A stretch of 10,327 nucleotides of DNA from an uncultured Veillonella sp. (lineage in GTDB: Bacteria; Bacillota; Negativicutes; Veillonellales; Veillonellaceae). Both the position numbers and the translations under genes were made by a program. Every line of letters begins with the position of its first letter. The first letter of the stretch is position 1. The DNA is taken from assembly GCA_900766125.1 (NCBI GenBank), contig CAAFUD010000237.1:1-10327 (forward strand), read 5' to 3'. Shown here piece by piece: positions 1 through 5,680 of the stretch. The notes below the pieces were generated by a model. It was given only the letters and a program-made list of their open reading frames with translations. It did no database searches and was not told the origin of the DNA.

Positions 1-658
1 TATCCTTGCACTTATGACACGTTTCATGGATAACTTACCACTAGAAAAACCAAATCCTAAAAATCTTGTACAAATCTTTGGGAACAAACACACTTGGGCA
101 CTTACATTGCTATACACTTGTTCCTTCGGTGCTTTCTCTGGTTATGCAGCAGCACTTGGCTTATTAGTAGGTAAAGAATTCCCAGAAGTACCATTTGCTT
201 CTATCGCATTCGTAGGTCCACTTGTATCAGGTGCACTTCGCCCTGTAGGTGGTTGGTTAGCAGACAAAATTAACAGCGGTACAAAAGTTACCTTTGTAAG
301 CCTTCTCGGTCTATGTGCAACAACAGCGCTAATTGCAGTTGGCGTAGATATGCACAACTTCCCATTCTTCTTTGCTATGTCCGTGTTGACATTCGTATGC
401 TGTGGCTTCGCAACTGGTGCTACATTCCGTATGATTCCTCACGTATTTGGCAATCCATTGCTTTCCTCTTTAATTACAGGTTTCGTTGCTGCCGTAGCTG
501 CATACGGTGCCTTTATTACACCTAAAATCTTCGGTTTCACATATACTACATTCGGTAGTATCTACCCAGCTTTCGTTGCATTACTTGTGTTCAACCTGGT
601 AACAGTAGCTGTGTGCTACTGGTTCTATGTGCGTAAAAGCGCAAACATGAACGTATAA
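1..658 (+). CDS. narK: NarK/NNP-family nitrate/nitrite transporter, C-terminal half (5' end outside window)
   Basis: Major facilitator superfamily membrane protein, expected to move nitrate in and/or nitrite out across the cytoplasmic membrane. About 218 codons are visible; the reading frame is open through base 2, so the ATG at 14 is internal. The segment starts in the central cytoplasmic loop and then shows six hydrophobic helices, matching TM7-TM12 of a 12-helix carrier. Family marks are GALRPVGGWLADK at the TM8/loop 8-9 position, whose Arg probably corresponds to the substrate-binding Arg305 of E. coli NarK, and a Gly-rich GFATGATFRMIP segment, which resembles the NNP nitrate signature in TM10. 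The protein ends in a short basic tail, and the TAA stop lies inside the outer edge of an inverted repeat. It is convergent with the heme genes. Family call is strong; nitrate versus nitrite direction cannot be read from this half. Confidence 0.88.
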   Translation, partial: ILALMTRFMDNLPLEKPNPKNLVQIFGNKHTWALTLLYTCSFGAFSGYAAALGLLVGKEFPEVPFASIAFVGPLVSGALRPVGGWLADKINSGTKVTFVSLLGLCATTALIAVGVDMHNFPFFFAMSVLTFVCCGFATGATFRMIPHVFGNPLLSSLITGFVAAVAAYGAFITPKIFGFTYTTFGSIYPAFVALLVFNLVTVAVCYWFYVRKSANMNV

Positions 659-916
659 TTTTCTGGAAACAGAAAATTTACGTTCACTCCACAGTACAAC
701 AAAATATAATTCACTTTTCTAAACTAAGTGATAAAAGAAACCCCGCATCTCTCCTCCATACTTATCAGGTCTACGGCCTAGGGCCTTGACCTCGTAAGTC
801 GGATCGATACGGGGTTCTCTTTTATAAAAATATAGTTGTAAATAAGATGCTCAGATGTAGTGAATTATATTTTACGCAGTACAGTACGAACACCAAATTT
901 TCTGTTCAAAATTATA
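654..916. repeat. Palindromic element: ~60-bp imperfect inverted repeats around a hairpin core
   Basis: The left arm (654-715) and the reverse complement of the right arm (859-916) share, in the same order, TATAATTTT, AACAGAAAATTT, GTTC, GTAC and AAAATATAATTCACT. The innermost 15 nt (701-715 versus 859-873) and a 12-nt block (668-679 versus 895-906) are identical; the middle is diverged with small indels. The arms enclose about 143 bp that contain the hairpin at 736-818. The element fills most of the gap between convergent narK and hemQ, and its left edge includes the narK stop codon. It could be a MITE-like insertion, a non-coding RNA locus with symmetric flanks, or a large two-way terminator region. 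There is no ORF or transposase inside. Confidence 0.7.
736..818. other. Long imperfect hairpin; possible structured RNA or bidirectional terminator
   Basis: Outer stem: AGAAACCCCG (736-745) pairs with CGGGGTTCT (810-818), with one bulged A. The middle has short pairings 747-749/806-808 and 755-757/801-803. The inner stem 760-771/788-799 (ACTTATCAGGTC against GACCTCGTAAGT) has one mismatch and one G-T pair. The apex is GGCC-TAG-GGCC (775-785). The whole is a rod of about 83 nt with internal loops, followed on + by a T-rich run (TTCTCTTTT), and read on - it is followed by TTTCTTTT. It can therefore stop narK transcription, but it is much more elaborate than a plain terminator. I do not recognise it as tRNA, SRP RNA (no GGAAG tetraloop region), 6S or a known riboswitch. 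Strand of any transcript is unknown. Confidence 0.6.
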
Positions 917-936
917 TCCTTCATTTTAAGGGAAGA

Positions 937-964
937 AAAAGGGGACTGCCAAGCAGTCCCTTTT
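937..964 (-). terminator. Intrinsic terminator of hemQ
   Basis: A perfect 8-bp GC-rich stem, GGGACTGC (942-949) and GCAGTCCC (953-960) around a 3-nt loop, is flanked by an A run on one side and a T run on the other. Read on the minus strand it begins right after the hemQ TAA stop and is followed by CCTTTTTC, as expected of a Rho-independent terminator. The TTTT at 961-964 would let it also work for leftover rightward transcription from narK. Confidence 0.85.
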
Positions 965-965
965 A

Positions 966-1697
966 TTATCCAAAGATTTCTTCTAGTAGTGCATCGTCGA
1001 TGATGGTCCCAACGTAGAAGTCGCTAAAGATACCGTATCTTGCGCTGGCTTCTTCGAAGCGCATATCGTATACGATTTTTTTGAATTGGATGTCGTCGTT
1101 ACTGAAGATAGTAATGCCCCATTCCCAGTCATCTAAACCAACGCCACCTGTAGTGTATTCAGACAGCACGTCTAGGTATGTTTTACCAAGTTCACCGTGA
1201 GAGCGCATCAACGCACCGCGTTCTTGTTGTGGTAACATAAACCAGTTATCTGCACCATCACGTTTTTTAGTCATGTTATAGAAGCAGATATATTTATCGC
1301 GAGGTACATGAGGGTATAGTTTTTTATTAACTTCCTCTGTATCAAGTTTAGCCTTAACATAGGCACTTACTTCTGTTACAGATGTATAAGAGTAAGTTTG
1401 TACCAATACGCTAGCAATTGCAAGGCGACGGAACTTGCGTTCTACTTGTGCCAAGTATTCAAGGGATGGACCAAGAATCCATAGGATCAAATCCCCTTTT
1501 GCACCATTACAATCATAGAATGCATAGCTACCTTCTTTAGCTTGATGTGTAGCTTCAAGGTCTGCTAAAAATGCTTTTAATTCGTTGCGCGCTGCTGCTT
1601 TTTCATCAGCTGTAAAACAGTTCCATGCGCTAAAATCCATGGCAAATACCATGTGTTGGCTATGCCAACCTTCTACTGTAGGGATTGCTTTTCCCAT
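966..1697 (-). CDS. hemQ: Coproheme decarboxylase HemQ/ChdC (chlorite-dismutase family)
   Basis: Catalyses the last step of the coproporphyrin-dependent route, H2O2-driven oxidative decarboxylation of coproheme to heme b, in the cytoplasm. The 243-aa length is normal for Firmicutes HemQ. Visible family marks are YICFYNMTKKR, with the catalytic Tyr position near residue 140; DNWFMLP; RGALMRSHGELGKTY, with the proximal heme His at about 167; and the C-terminal DDWEWGITIFSND and FEEASARYGIFSDFYVG. I chose the ATG at 1697 because AGGAG lies 8 nt upstream; an in-frame GTG at 1706 would overlap that ribosome binding site. It is the last gene of the heme cluster, 119 nt from hemY and separated from it by a strong hairpin. 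It may therefore rely on readthrough or on its own promoter; a weak candidate is TTGTAA (1746-1751) and TAGAAT (1721-1726) on the minus strand, 19 nt apart. Family call is very secure. Confidence 0.95.
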   Translation of the reverse strand: MGKAIPTVEGWHSQHMVFAMDFSAWNCFTADEKAAARNELKAFLADLEATHQAKEGSYAFYDCNGAKGDLILWILGPSLEYLAQVERKFRRLAIASVLVQTYSYTSVTEVSAYVKAKLDTEEVNKKLYPHVPRDKYICFYNMTKKRDGADNWFMLPQQERGALMRSHGELGKTYLDVLSEYTTGGVGLDDWEWGITIFSNDDIQFKKIVYDMRFEEASARYGIFSDFYVGTIIDDALLEEIFG

Positions 1698-1759
1698 TAT
1701 GATCACTCCTATCTATGGTGATTCTATTAAAATGATATAGTTTTATTACAATAGGAATC

Positions 1760-1800
1760 GAAAAGACTCCATATACTATTATAGCATATGGAGTCTTTTC
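1760..1800 (-). terminator. Strong hairpin between hemY and hemQ, with a TATAAT in its loop
   Basis: Perfect 15-bp inverted repeat: GAAAAGACTCCATAT (1760-1774) and ATATGGAGTCTTTTC (1786-1800), with an 11-nt loop. It lies 17-57 nt past the hemY stop and ends in TTTT on the minus strand, so it fits an intrinsic terminator, although the stem is only moderately GC-rich. Read on the minus strand the loop contains TATAAT (1778-1783), a perfect -10 hexamer pointing at hemQ, but no good -35 lies 16-18 nt upstream. It could be a full or partial terminator that sets hemQ expression apart from hemEHY, an RNA-processing site, or both terminator and promoter. Confidence 0.75.
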
Positions 1801-1816
1801 AAGTTAGTTTTCGATT

Positions 1817-3541
1817 TCACTTGTCATTTACAAGCTTTTGCACTAATTCTTTTGCTTGTTTTACGCCGTCTGGAATACCAATGCCATCAAATGGCGTGCC
1901 GATGAGGTGTAATTTTGGATAATTTTCAGCTACATGTTCACGTACAGCCTTGATACCTGCACGATGCCCTACATTATATTGCGGCATGCAGTGAATGAGG
2001 CGATTGATGCGCACCCATTCAGGCTTAGCAGAGAAACGCATAATGTGTTGAATTTCTTCGACTGCTAATTCTGAAAGTTCTTCATCACTATATTGTTCTA
2101 CCACATCATTGCCTGGCTTACCAATAAAGACGCGCAATACCACTTTATCATCAGGCGTTGTTTGCGGCCATTTTTGATTAAGAATAGTACACGCTGTAAG
2201 AGGCGTATCTGTGTTGCGTGTAATCAAGAGGCCCGAGCCTTTTAAGTCTCCATCAAAGGTAGCTTTATCAAAGGCCATAATGGCAATAGCACAGCTCGAC
2301 TGTTCCATGGAACGCAAGAAATCAAAGCCTTCGTCATCCTTAAACCACTGATTATATGTGGCAGGCGGTGTCGCGATAATCACATGATCCGCCATAGCAG
2401 GGGCTTTATCAAGGAGTACCTCTATAGCTGAATCTGTAGTAGAATCACTAGCTTCTACCCTGTTCTCAGCATTAATAGACGCAGTTCTAATAGATTTAGA
2501 ATGAGACTGACAGCCACAAGCATCGTTTCCAGAGTTCTCCACATCGATAGCATACATACCTTCAACATATCGAATATTAGAAACTAGCGTACCTGTATAC
2601 AAGTGCACATTACTAGGCATGGCCTCAACAATAGCAGTAATAACGCTTTCAAGGCCGCCTGTTAACTGGCGGAACATACCAGATTGAGCTGCTGTCCCCT
2701 TACGACTCGCCATATCTGCTTGAACCTTACTAGTTTGTCGGTGTGGACTAGTATTTGTGGCATGGCCAGAACTATTTGAACTATTATTCGTAGATGCAGT
2801 TTGACTAGCCTTTGCTTCATGGCTTTCAAATTGACGGTCTGTCATAGTCCCTTTACCAGCACGCGGTACGTCGCCTTCAGCTACGGCACCTTTAGCCGCT
2901 TTAGTAACCCCCGCTTTAGAGTGGCCCATCTTAGCAGCCATCATGCCTTTTACCATGTTCCCATATTTTTGTTCTACTTGAATAAAATGAGGGAATGTAG
3001 ATAACAAGCTAATTTTATAAATGTCACCACCATAGATACCCGCCAATAGAGGCTCGATGAGCTTATCCATCATTTCTTGACCTAAATGGTATTGAAAGAA
3101 ATGACCAATGGATACATCTCCATTTTTATCTAGTTGGTATGGCTTTTTAAAGTAATCTAAACCAGCTCGCAATTTGCCAGGCCAAGAAATAAGCGTTGCT
3201 TTCACAAAAGGCATCATTTCCGTAGGGATGCCCATGATGGAGCCCCCTGGAATAGGATGAATAGAACCTTTGTCATACACAAAGGCTTGCCCTGTTTCAT
3301 TCGATACAAGGGTGTCCCCTAATCCGAGATCATAGACGAGATCCGTCATTTCCGTTTTACGGCCTAAGTAAGAATCAGGTCCGAGCTCTACTACGAAGTC
3401 ATCGACGCGTTGTGTTTGTATTTTCCCACCAAATCGTGGTGCTTGTTCATAAAGAGTGATGGTCCAGTCCGGTTTTGCACGGCCTAAATAATAAGCCGCT
3501 GTCAATCCGGTTAAGCCACCGCCCACTATTGTTACATTCAC
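1817..3541 (-). CDS. hemY: Coproporphyrinogen III oxidase HemY/CgoX (protoporphyrinogen-oxidase family) with two insertions
   Basis: FAD enzyme that oxidises coproporphyrinogen III to coproporphyrin III, using O2 in characterised homologues. The N-terminus carries the dinucleotide-binding motif VGGGLTGLTAAYYLGR (residues 6-21) and the FAD-contacting RFGGKIQT segment (36-43). Later marks are EPLLAGIYGGD (163-173), TACTILNQKWP (449-459), CMPQYNVGH (518-526) and the C-terminal FAD motif FDGIGIPDGVKQAKELV (551-567). At 574 aa it is about 100 residues longer than the usual ~470. The excess sits in two low-complexity stretches, about residues 205-286 (Ser/Thr/Ala/Lys/His/Asn-rich) and about 335-380 (polar, with Cys342 and Cys344). 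The frame stays open through both, so this is not a frameshift. GTG start at 3541 overlaps the hemH TGA by 4 nt (GTGA), with AAAGGA 8-9 nt upstream. Family secure; activity with the inserts unproven. Confidence 0.93.
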   Translation of the reverse strand: MNVTIVGGGLTGLTAAYYLGRAKPDWTITLYEQAPRFGGKIQTQRVDDFVVELGPDSYLGRKTEMTDLVYDLGLGDTLVSNETGQAFVYDKGSIHPIPGGSIMGIPTEMMPFVKATLISWPGKLRAGLDYFKKPYQLDKNGDVSIGHFFQYHLGQEMMDKLIEPLLAGIYGGDIYKISLLSTFPHFIQVEQKYGNMVKGMMAAKMGHSKAGVTKAAKGAVAEGDVPRAGKGTMTDRQFESHEAKASQTASTNNSSNSSGHATNTSPHRQTSKVQADMASRKGTAAQSGMFRQLTGGLESVITAIVEAMPSNVHLYTGTLVSNIRYVEGMYAIDVENSGNDACGCQSHSKSIRTASINAENRVEASDSTTDSAIEVLLDKAPAMADHVIIATPPATYNQWFKDDEGFDFLRSMEQSSCAIAIMAFDKATFDGDLKGSGLLITRNTDTPLTACTILNQKWPQTTPDDKVVLRVFIGKPGNDVVEQYSDEELSELAVEEIQHIMRFSAKPEWVRINRLIHCMPQYNVGHRAGIKAVREHVAENYPKLHLIGTPFDGIGIPDGVKQAKELVQKLVNDK

Positions 3542-4437
3542 GAATGAATCCTTTCTATTATTGCACTCGCCATCGCTTGCAAGAATGTTTCATCACAATT
3601 CGGCATTTCTGCACGCATATATACAGCGCCGCCAGCATCAACGAGTTCTTTACACTCTACATCATTATCGTACAATACCTCTACATGATTGCTTACAAAG
3701 CCAAATGGTACAAAGGCTATATGTATCGCACCACTATGCAAAGCTTGATTGATTGCTTCCGCTACGGTTGGCCCTAACCATTGCCCATGAGGGGCTGCGC
3801 TCTGCCAAGCTACAGACCACTGTTCTAAATCGCACCGTTGAGCGATTTCTTTTGCACTTTCCTCTAAGGCTAATGCATAAGAGTCTGCATTATGACTATT
3901 AATAAGAGGTATGCTATGAGCACTAAAAATAACAAATACATCTTTAGTGTCATTGATGCAATCTGAAACTGCTTTTACCCAATACTCGATAAAGGAAGGT
4001 TGATCCCACCAAGCACGAATAACATCAAAGGTTACATCTTGAAAGTCACCAATTGCAGCCTGCACTTGCTTCTCATAAGCACCAGTACCAAGAGACGTAA
4101 AGAATGGGGCCGTTACGATAGCGATAATATGCTCTACACCTTGTTTGACTAATGTATCTACCGCATCAGCAATGGACGGCTTCATATGAAGATATCCGAT
4201 GGCCGATGGTATGGATGGCAACAAAGTAATCAGTCTATTATATTGACGTTCTGCCATCGTTTGTAATTCTACGTTGGACCACTGACCAATGACATCATAA
4301 CGATGGGTAAGATTTGCAACTTCAGCATCGGTCGGTACGCGACCATGACGAATACTCGTCATATATGGCACTAAATCATCCTTACTTGAAGGGCTACCAT
4401 AGGATAAGAATAATAATCCTTTTTTCTCGATGTTCAC
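3538..4437 (-). CDS. hemH: Ferrochelatase HemH (coproporphyrin ferrochelatase, CpfC) lacking the usual metal-site His
   Basis: Inserts Fe2+ into coproporphyrin III to give coproheme. The 299-aa product matches monofunctional Firmicutes enzymes along its length: LLFLSYGSP (Tyr13), YMTSIRHGRVP (25-35), GYLHMKPSIADAV (His84 kept), FSAHSIP, WQSAAP...QWLGP, and FVSNHVEVLYDNDVECK, where Glu253 corresponds to B. subtilis Glu264. The notable change is in the segment usually read as APHxS: here it is TAPFFTSLGTGAY, so Phe112 takes the place of the metal-ligand His183 of the B. subtilis enzyme. I chose the GTG at 4437: AGAGGGG is about 7 nt upstream and homology begins just after. A longer reading from 4536 would add 33 residues lying wholly inside hemE and unlike the family. 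It begins 4 nt after hemE and ends overlapping hemY, so translation is probably coupled. Confidence 0.92.
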   Translation of the reverse strand: MNIEKKGLLFLSYGSPSSKDDLVPYMTSIRHGRVPTDAEVANLTHRYDVIGQWSNVELQTMAERQYNRLITLLPSIPSAIGYLHMKPSIADAVDTLVKQGVEHIIAIVTAPFFTSLGTGAYEKQVQAAIGDFQDVTFDVIRAWWDQPSFIEYWVKAVSDCINDTKDVFVIFSAHSIPLINSHNADSYALALEESAKEIAQRCDLEQWSVAWQSAAPHGQWLGPTVAEAINQALHSGAIHIAFVPFGFVSNHVEVLYDNDVECKELVDAGGAVYMRAEMPNCDETFLQAMASAIIERIHS

Positions 4438-4441
4438 TAGC

Positions 4442-5485
4442 TTACCCCTCTTGTGCCCATAATTCACGACTGCGTTCATGTACATAGTCTGTGAGCCAAT
4501 GGAGCTTTTTAGGATCCGCCTCTGGGAATACACCATGGCCTAAATTAAAGATATGACGGCCATAACGAACACCATCAAGTAAGATACGATCCACTTCGTG
4601 AGCTAATGTTTTTTCATCAGCGAATAAGTAGGCTGGATCGAGATTACCTTGTACCGTTTGTGTTACGCCTCGTTCATTAGCCATAACGATGGAGCTACGC
4701 CAATCAAGAGCGATTACATCCAATGGCAAATGAGACCAAATAGATACGAGATGATCGGTACCAACACCATTCATAGCCATAGGTAAATGAGGGTATCGCT
4801 CCTTCACAGTCTTAATTATGCGTTCCATATGAGGATAAATACCTTGTTTATATTGGTCCGCATTCACTGCACCAACCCAAGAGTCGAAAATTTGTAATGC
4901 ATTCGCACCGGCTTCGGCTTGCATAGACAAATATTCAATGGACATATCTGCTAACTTTGTCATCAATGCATTCCATACATCTGGTGCACCTATAAGCATG
5001 CCACGGGTCTTATTATAATTCTTTGTTGGTCCCCCTTCGATAAGGTAAGACGCAATCGTAAATGGTGCGCCACAGAATCCAATGAGCGGAACGTCGAGCA
5101 TACCGGATGTTAATAACCTAATCGTTTTCCCGATATAATCTACCTTTGTAGGATCAAAGGTATCTAATGTATCTACATCAGCCATGGAGCGAATCGGTGT
5201 GTTAAACACAGGTCCCACACCAGCCTTGAGCTCTACGTTTACATTCATCCCTACCATAGGGCTCATAATATCCTTATAAAGGATGGCTGCATCTACGCCG
5301 TATTCTTTTACAGGTAGCTCTGTAACACGAGCACATAACTCAGGCTCTTTAGTAATTTCAAAGAGCGTATATTTTTCTTTGATTTTGCGGTATTCCGCTT
5401 GGCTACGACCAGCTTGGCGCATATACCACACAGGTGTTACACCAGGGTTCTTCCCTTGGATCATATCTAAATATGCTGTATTCAA
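4442..5485 (-). CDS. hemE: Uroporphyrinogen III decarboxylase HemE
   Basis: Removes four carboxyl groups from uroporphyrinogen III to give coproporphyrinogen III; cytosolic, no cofactor. The 347-aa length is typical. The first UroD signature PVWYMRQAGRS (18-28) supplies the substrate-binding Arg23 and Arg27. DAAILYKDIMSP (65-76) contains the catalytic Asp72, the second signature GFCGAPFTIASYLIEGG (136-152) includes Tyr147, and NLGHGVFPEADP (314-325) contains the conserved His317. Start is TTG at 5485 with AAGGGG 8 nt upstream; no better ATG or GTG is in frame at this spot. It is the first gene of the heme cluster, with a 163-nt leader separating it from the yhaN-like gene, and it likely carries the promoter for hemE-hemH-hemY. 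Confidence 0.96.
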   Translation of the reverse strand: MNTAYLDMIQGKNPGVTPVWYMRQAGRSQAEYRKIKEKYTLFEITKEPELCARVTELPVKEYGVDAAILYKDIMSPMVGMNVNVELKAGVGPVFNTPIRSMADVDTLDTFDPTKVDYIGKTIRLLTSGMLDVPLIGFCGAPFTIASYLIEGGPTKNYNKTRGMLIGAPDVWNALMTKLADMSIEYLSMQAEAGANALQIFDSWVGAVNADQYKQGIYPHMERIIKTVKERYPHLPMAMNGVGTDHLVSIWSHLPLDVIALDWRSSIVMANERGVTQTVQGNLDPAYLFADEKTLAHEVDRILLDGVRYGRHIFNLGHGVFPEADPKKLHWLTDYVHERSRELWAQEG

Positions 5486-5528
5486 GTACTCAACCCCTTT
5501 CTTTCTAATCTATACTAACACACTATGA

Positions 5529-5552
5529 TAACTAAAACAGTTACTTTAGTTA
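5529..5552. promoter_or_regulatory. Palindrome in the hemE upstream region, possible operator
   Basis: TAACTAAA (5529-5536) and TTTAGTTA (5545-5552) are perfect 8-bp inverted arms with an 8-nt spacer. This 24-bp dyad ends 44 nt before the hemE TTG, roughly where a promoter or operator should lie. The best -10-like hexamer on the minus strand is TATAGA, just upstream of the ribosome binding site, with no convincing -35, so the promoter call is weak. The dyad could bind a repressor controlling heme synthesis; no known regulator motif is recognised. Confidence 0.4.
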
Positions 5553-5580
5553 CATCACATATATCATCACTATGAATATT

Positions 5581-5609
5581 CCCTGTGAAAGCTAAACACC
5601 TTCACAGGG
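5581..5609 (-). terminator. Terminator-like hairpin downstream of the yhaN-like gene
   Basis: CCCTGTGAA (5581-5589) and TTCACAGGG (5601-5609) form a 9-bp perfect stem around an 11-nt loop, 40-68 nt past the yhaN-like stop and upstream of hemE. The T tract after it on the minus strand is poor (AATATTC), so it is either a weak terminator, a 3'-end-stabilising stem or an attenuator-like structure in the hemE leader. Confidence 0.5.
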
Positions 5610-5616
5610 GTTCAAT

Positions 5617-5680
5617 TTAGTTGCGACTTAATCAGTAGCAATCAATGTTTAATTTCGACTTAATCTATGGCAATCAATGC
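5617..5680. repeat. Imperfect tandem duplication of the yhaN-like 3' end
   Basis: The segment at 5656-5679 and a copy at 5624-5647 match at 21 of 24 positions (CGACTTAATC, a variable block of 4, then GCAATCAATG), 32 bp apart. On the minus strand the first copy encodes the last residues IDCHRLSRN plus stop; the second, directly after the stop, reads ATT GAT TGC TAC TGA TTA AGT CGC AAC TAA. It therefore repeats the tail codons with an early stop. It looks like a slipped or tandem duplication that no longer extends the protein. Confidence 0.75.

Noticed and set aside
14..16. ATG at 14 as the start of a short 214-aa transporter
   Set aside because: The frame is open upstream to the window edge, and the visible protein corresponds only to the C-terminal six helices of a 12-helix carrier.
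313..525. Small overlapping ORFs in other frames (also 142-357 minus, 2801-3004 plus, 3475-3777 plus, 8759-9064 plus)
   Set aside because: They lie wholly or mostly within well-supported genes, and their translations look like random composition with no recognisable motif.
736..818. SRP (4.5S) RNA, 6S RNA or a known riboswitch
   Set aside because: The rod shape recalls SRP RNA, but the conserved GGAAG tetraloop and asymmetric-loop bases are absent on both strands. The length is too short for 6S, and no riboswitch core I know is present.
1704..1706. GTG at 1706 as the hemQ start
   Set aside because: It overlaps the AGGAGTG ribosome binding site that serves the ATG at 1697, and would have no site of its own at good spacing.
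2530..2930. Frameshift or foreign-gene insertion in hemY
   Set aside because: The reading frame is continuous and the conserved HemY blocks resume on both sides; no second domain or mobile-element ends are recognisable in the inserts.
4438..4536. Longer hemH starting at 4536
   Set aside because: The extra 33 residues lie entirely inside hemE, resemble no ferrochelatase N-terminus, and the GTG at 4437 has a proper ribosome binding site right before the conserved LLFLSYGSP.
5624..5679. CRISPR-like repeat pair
   Set aside because: There are only two copies, they differ by three bases in the middle, the first is coding, and there is no spacer array or cas gene nearby.
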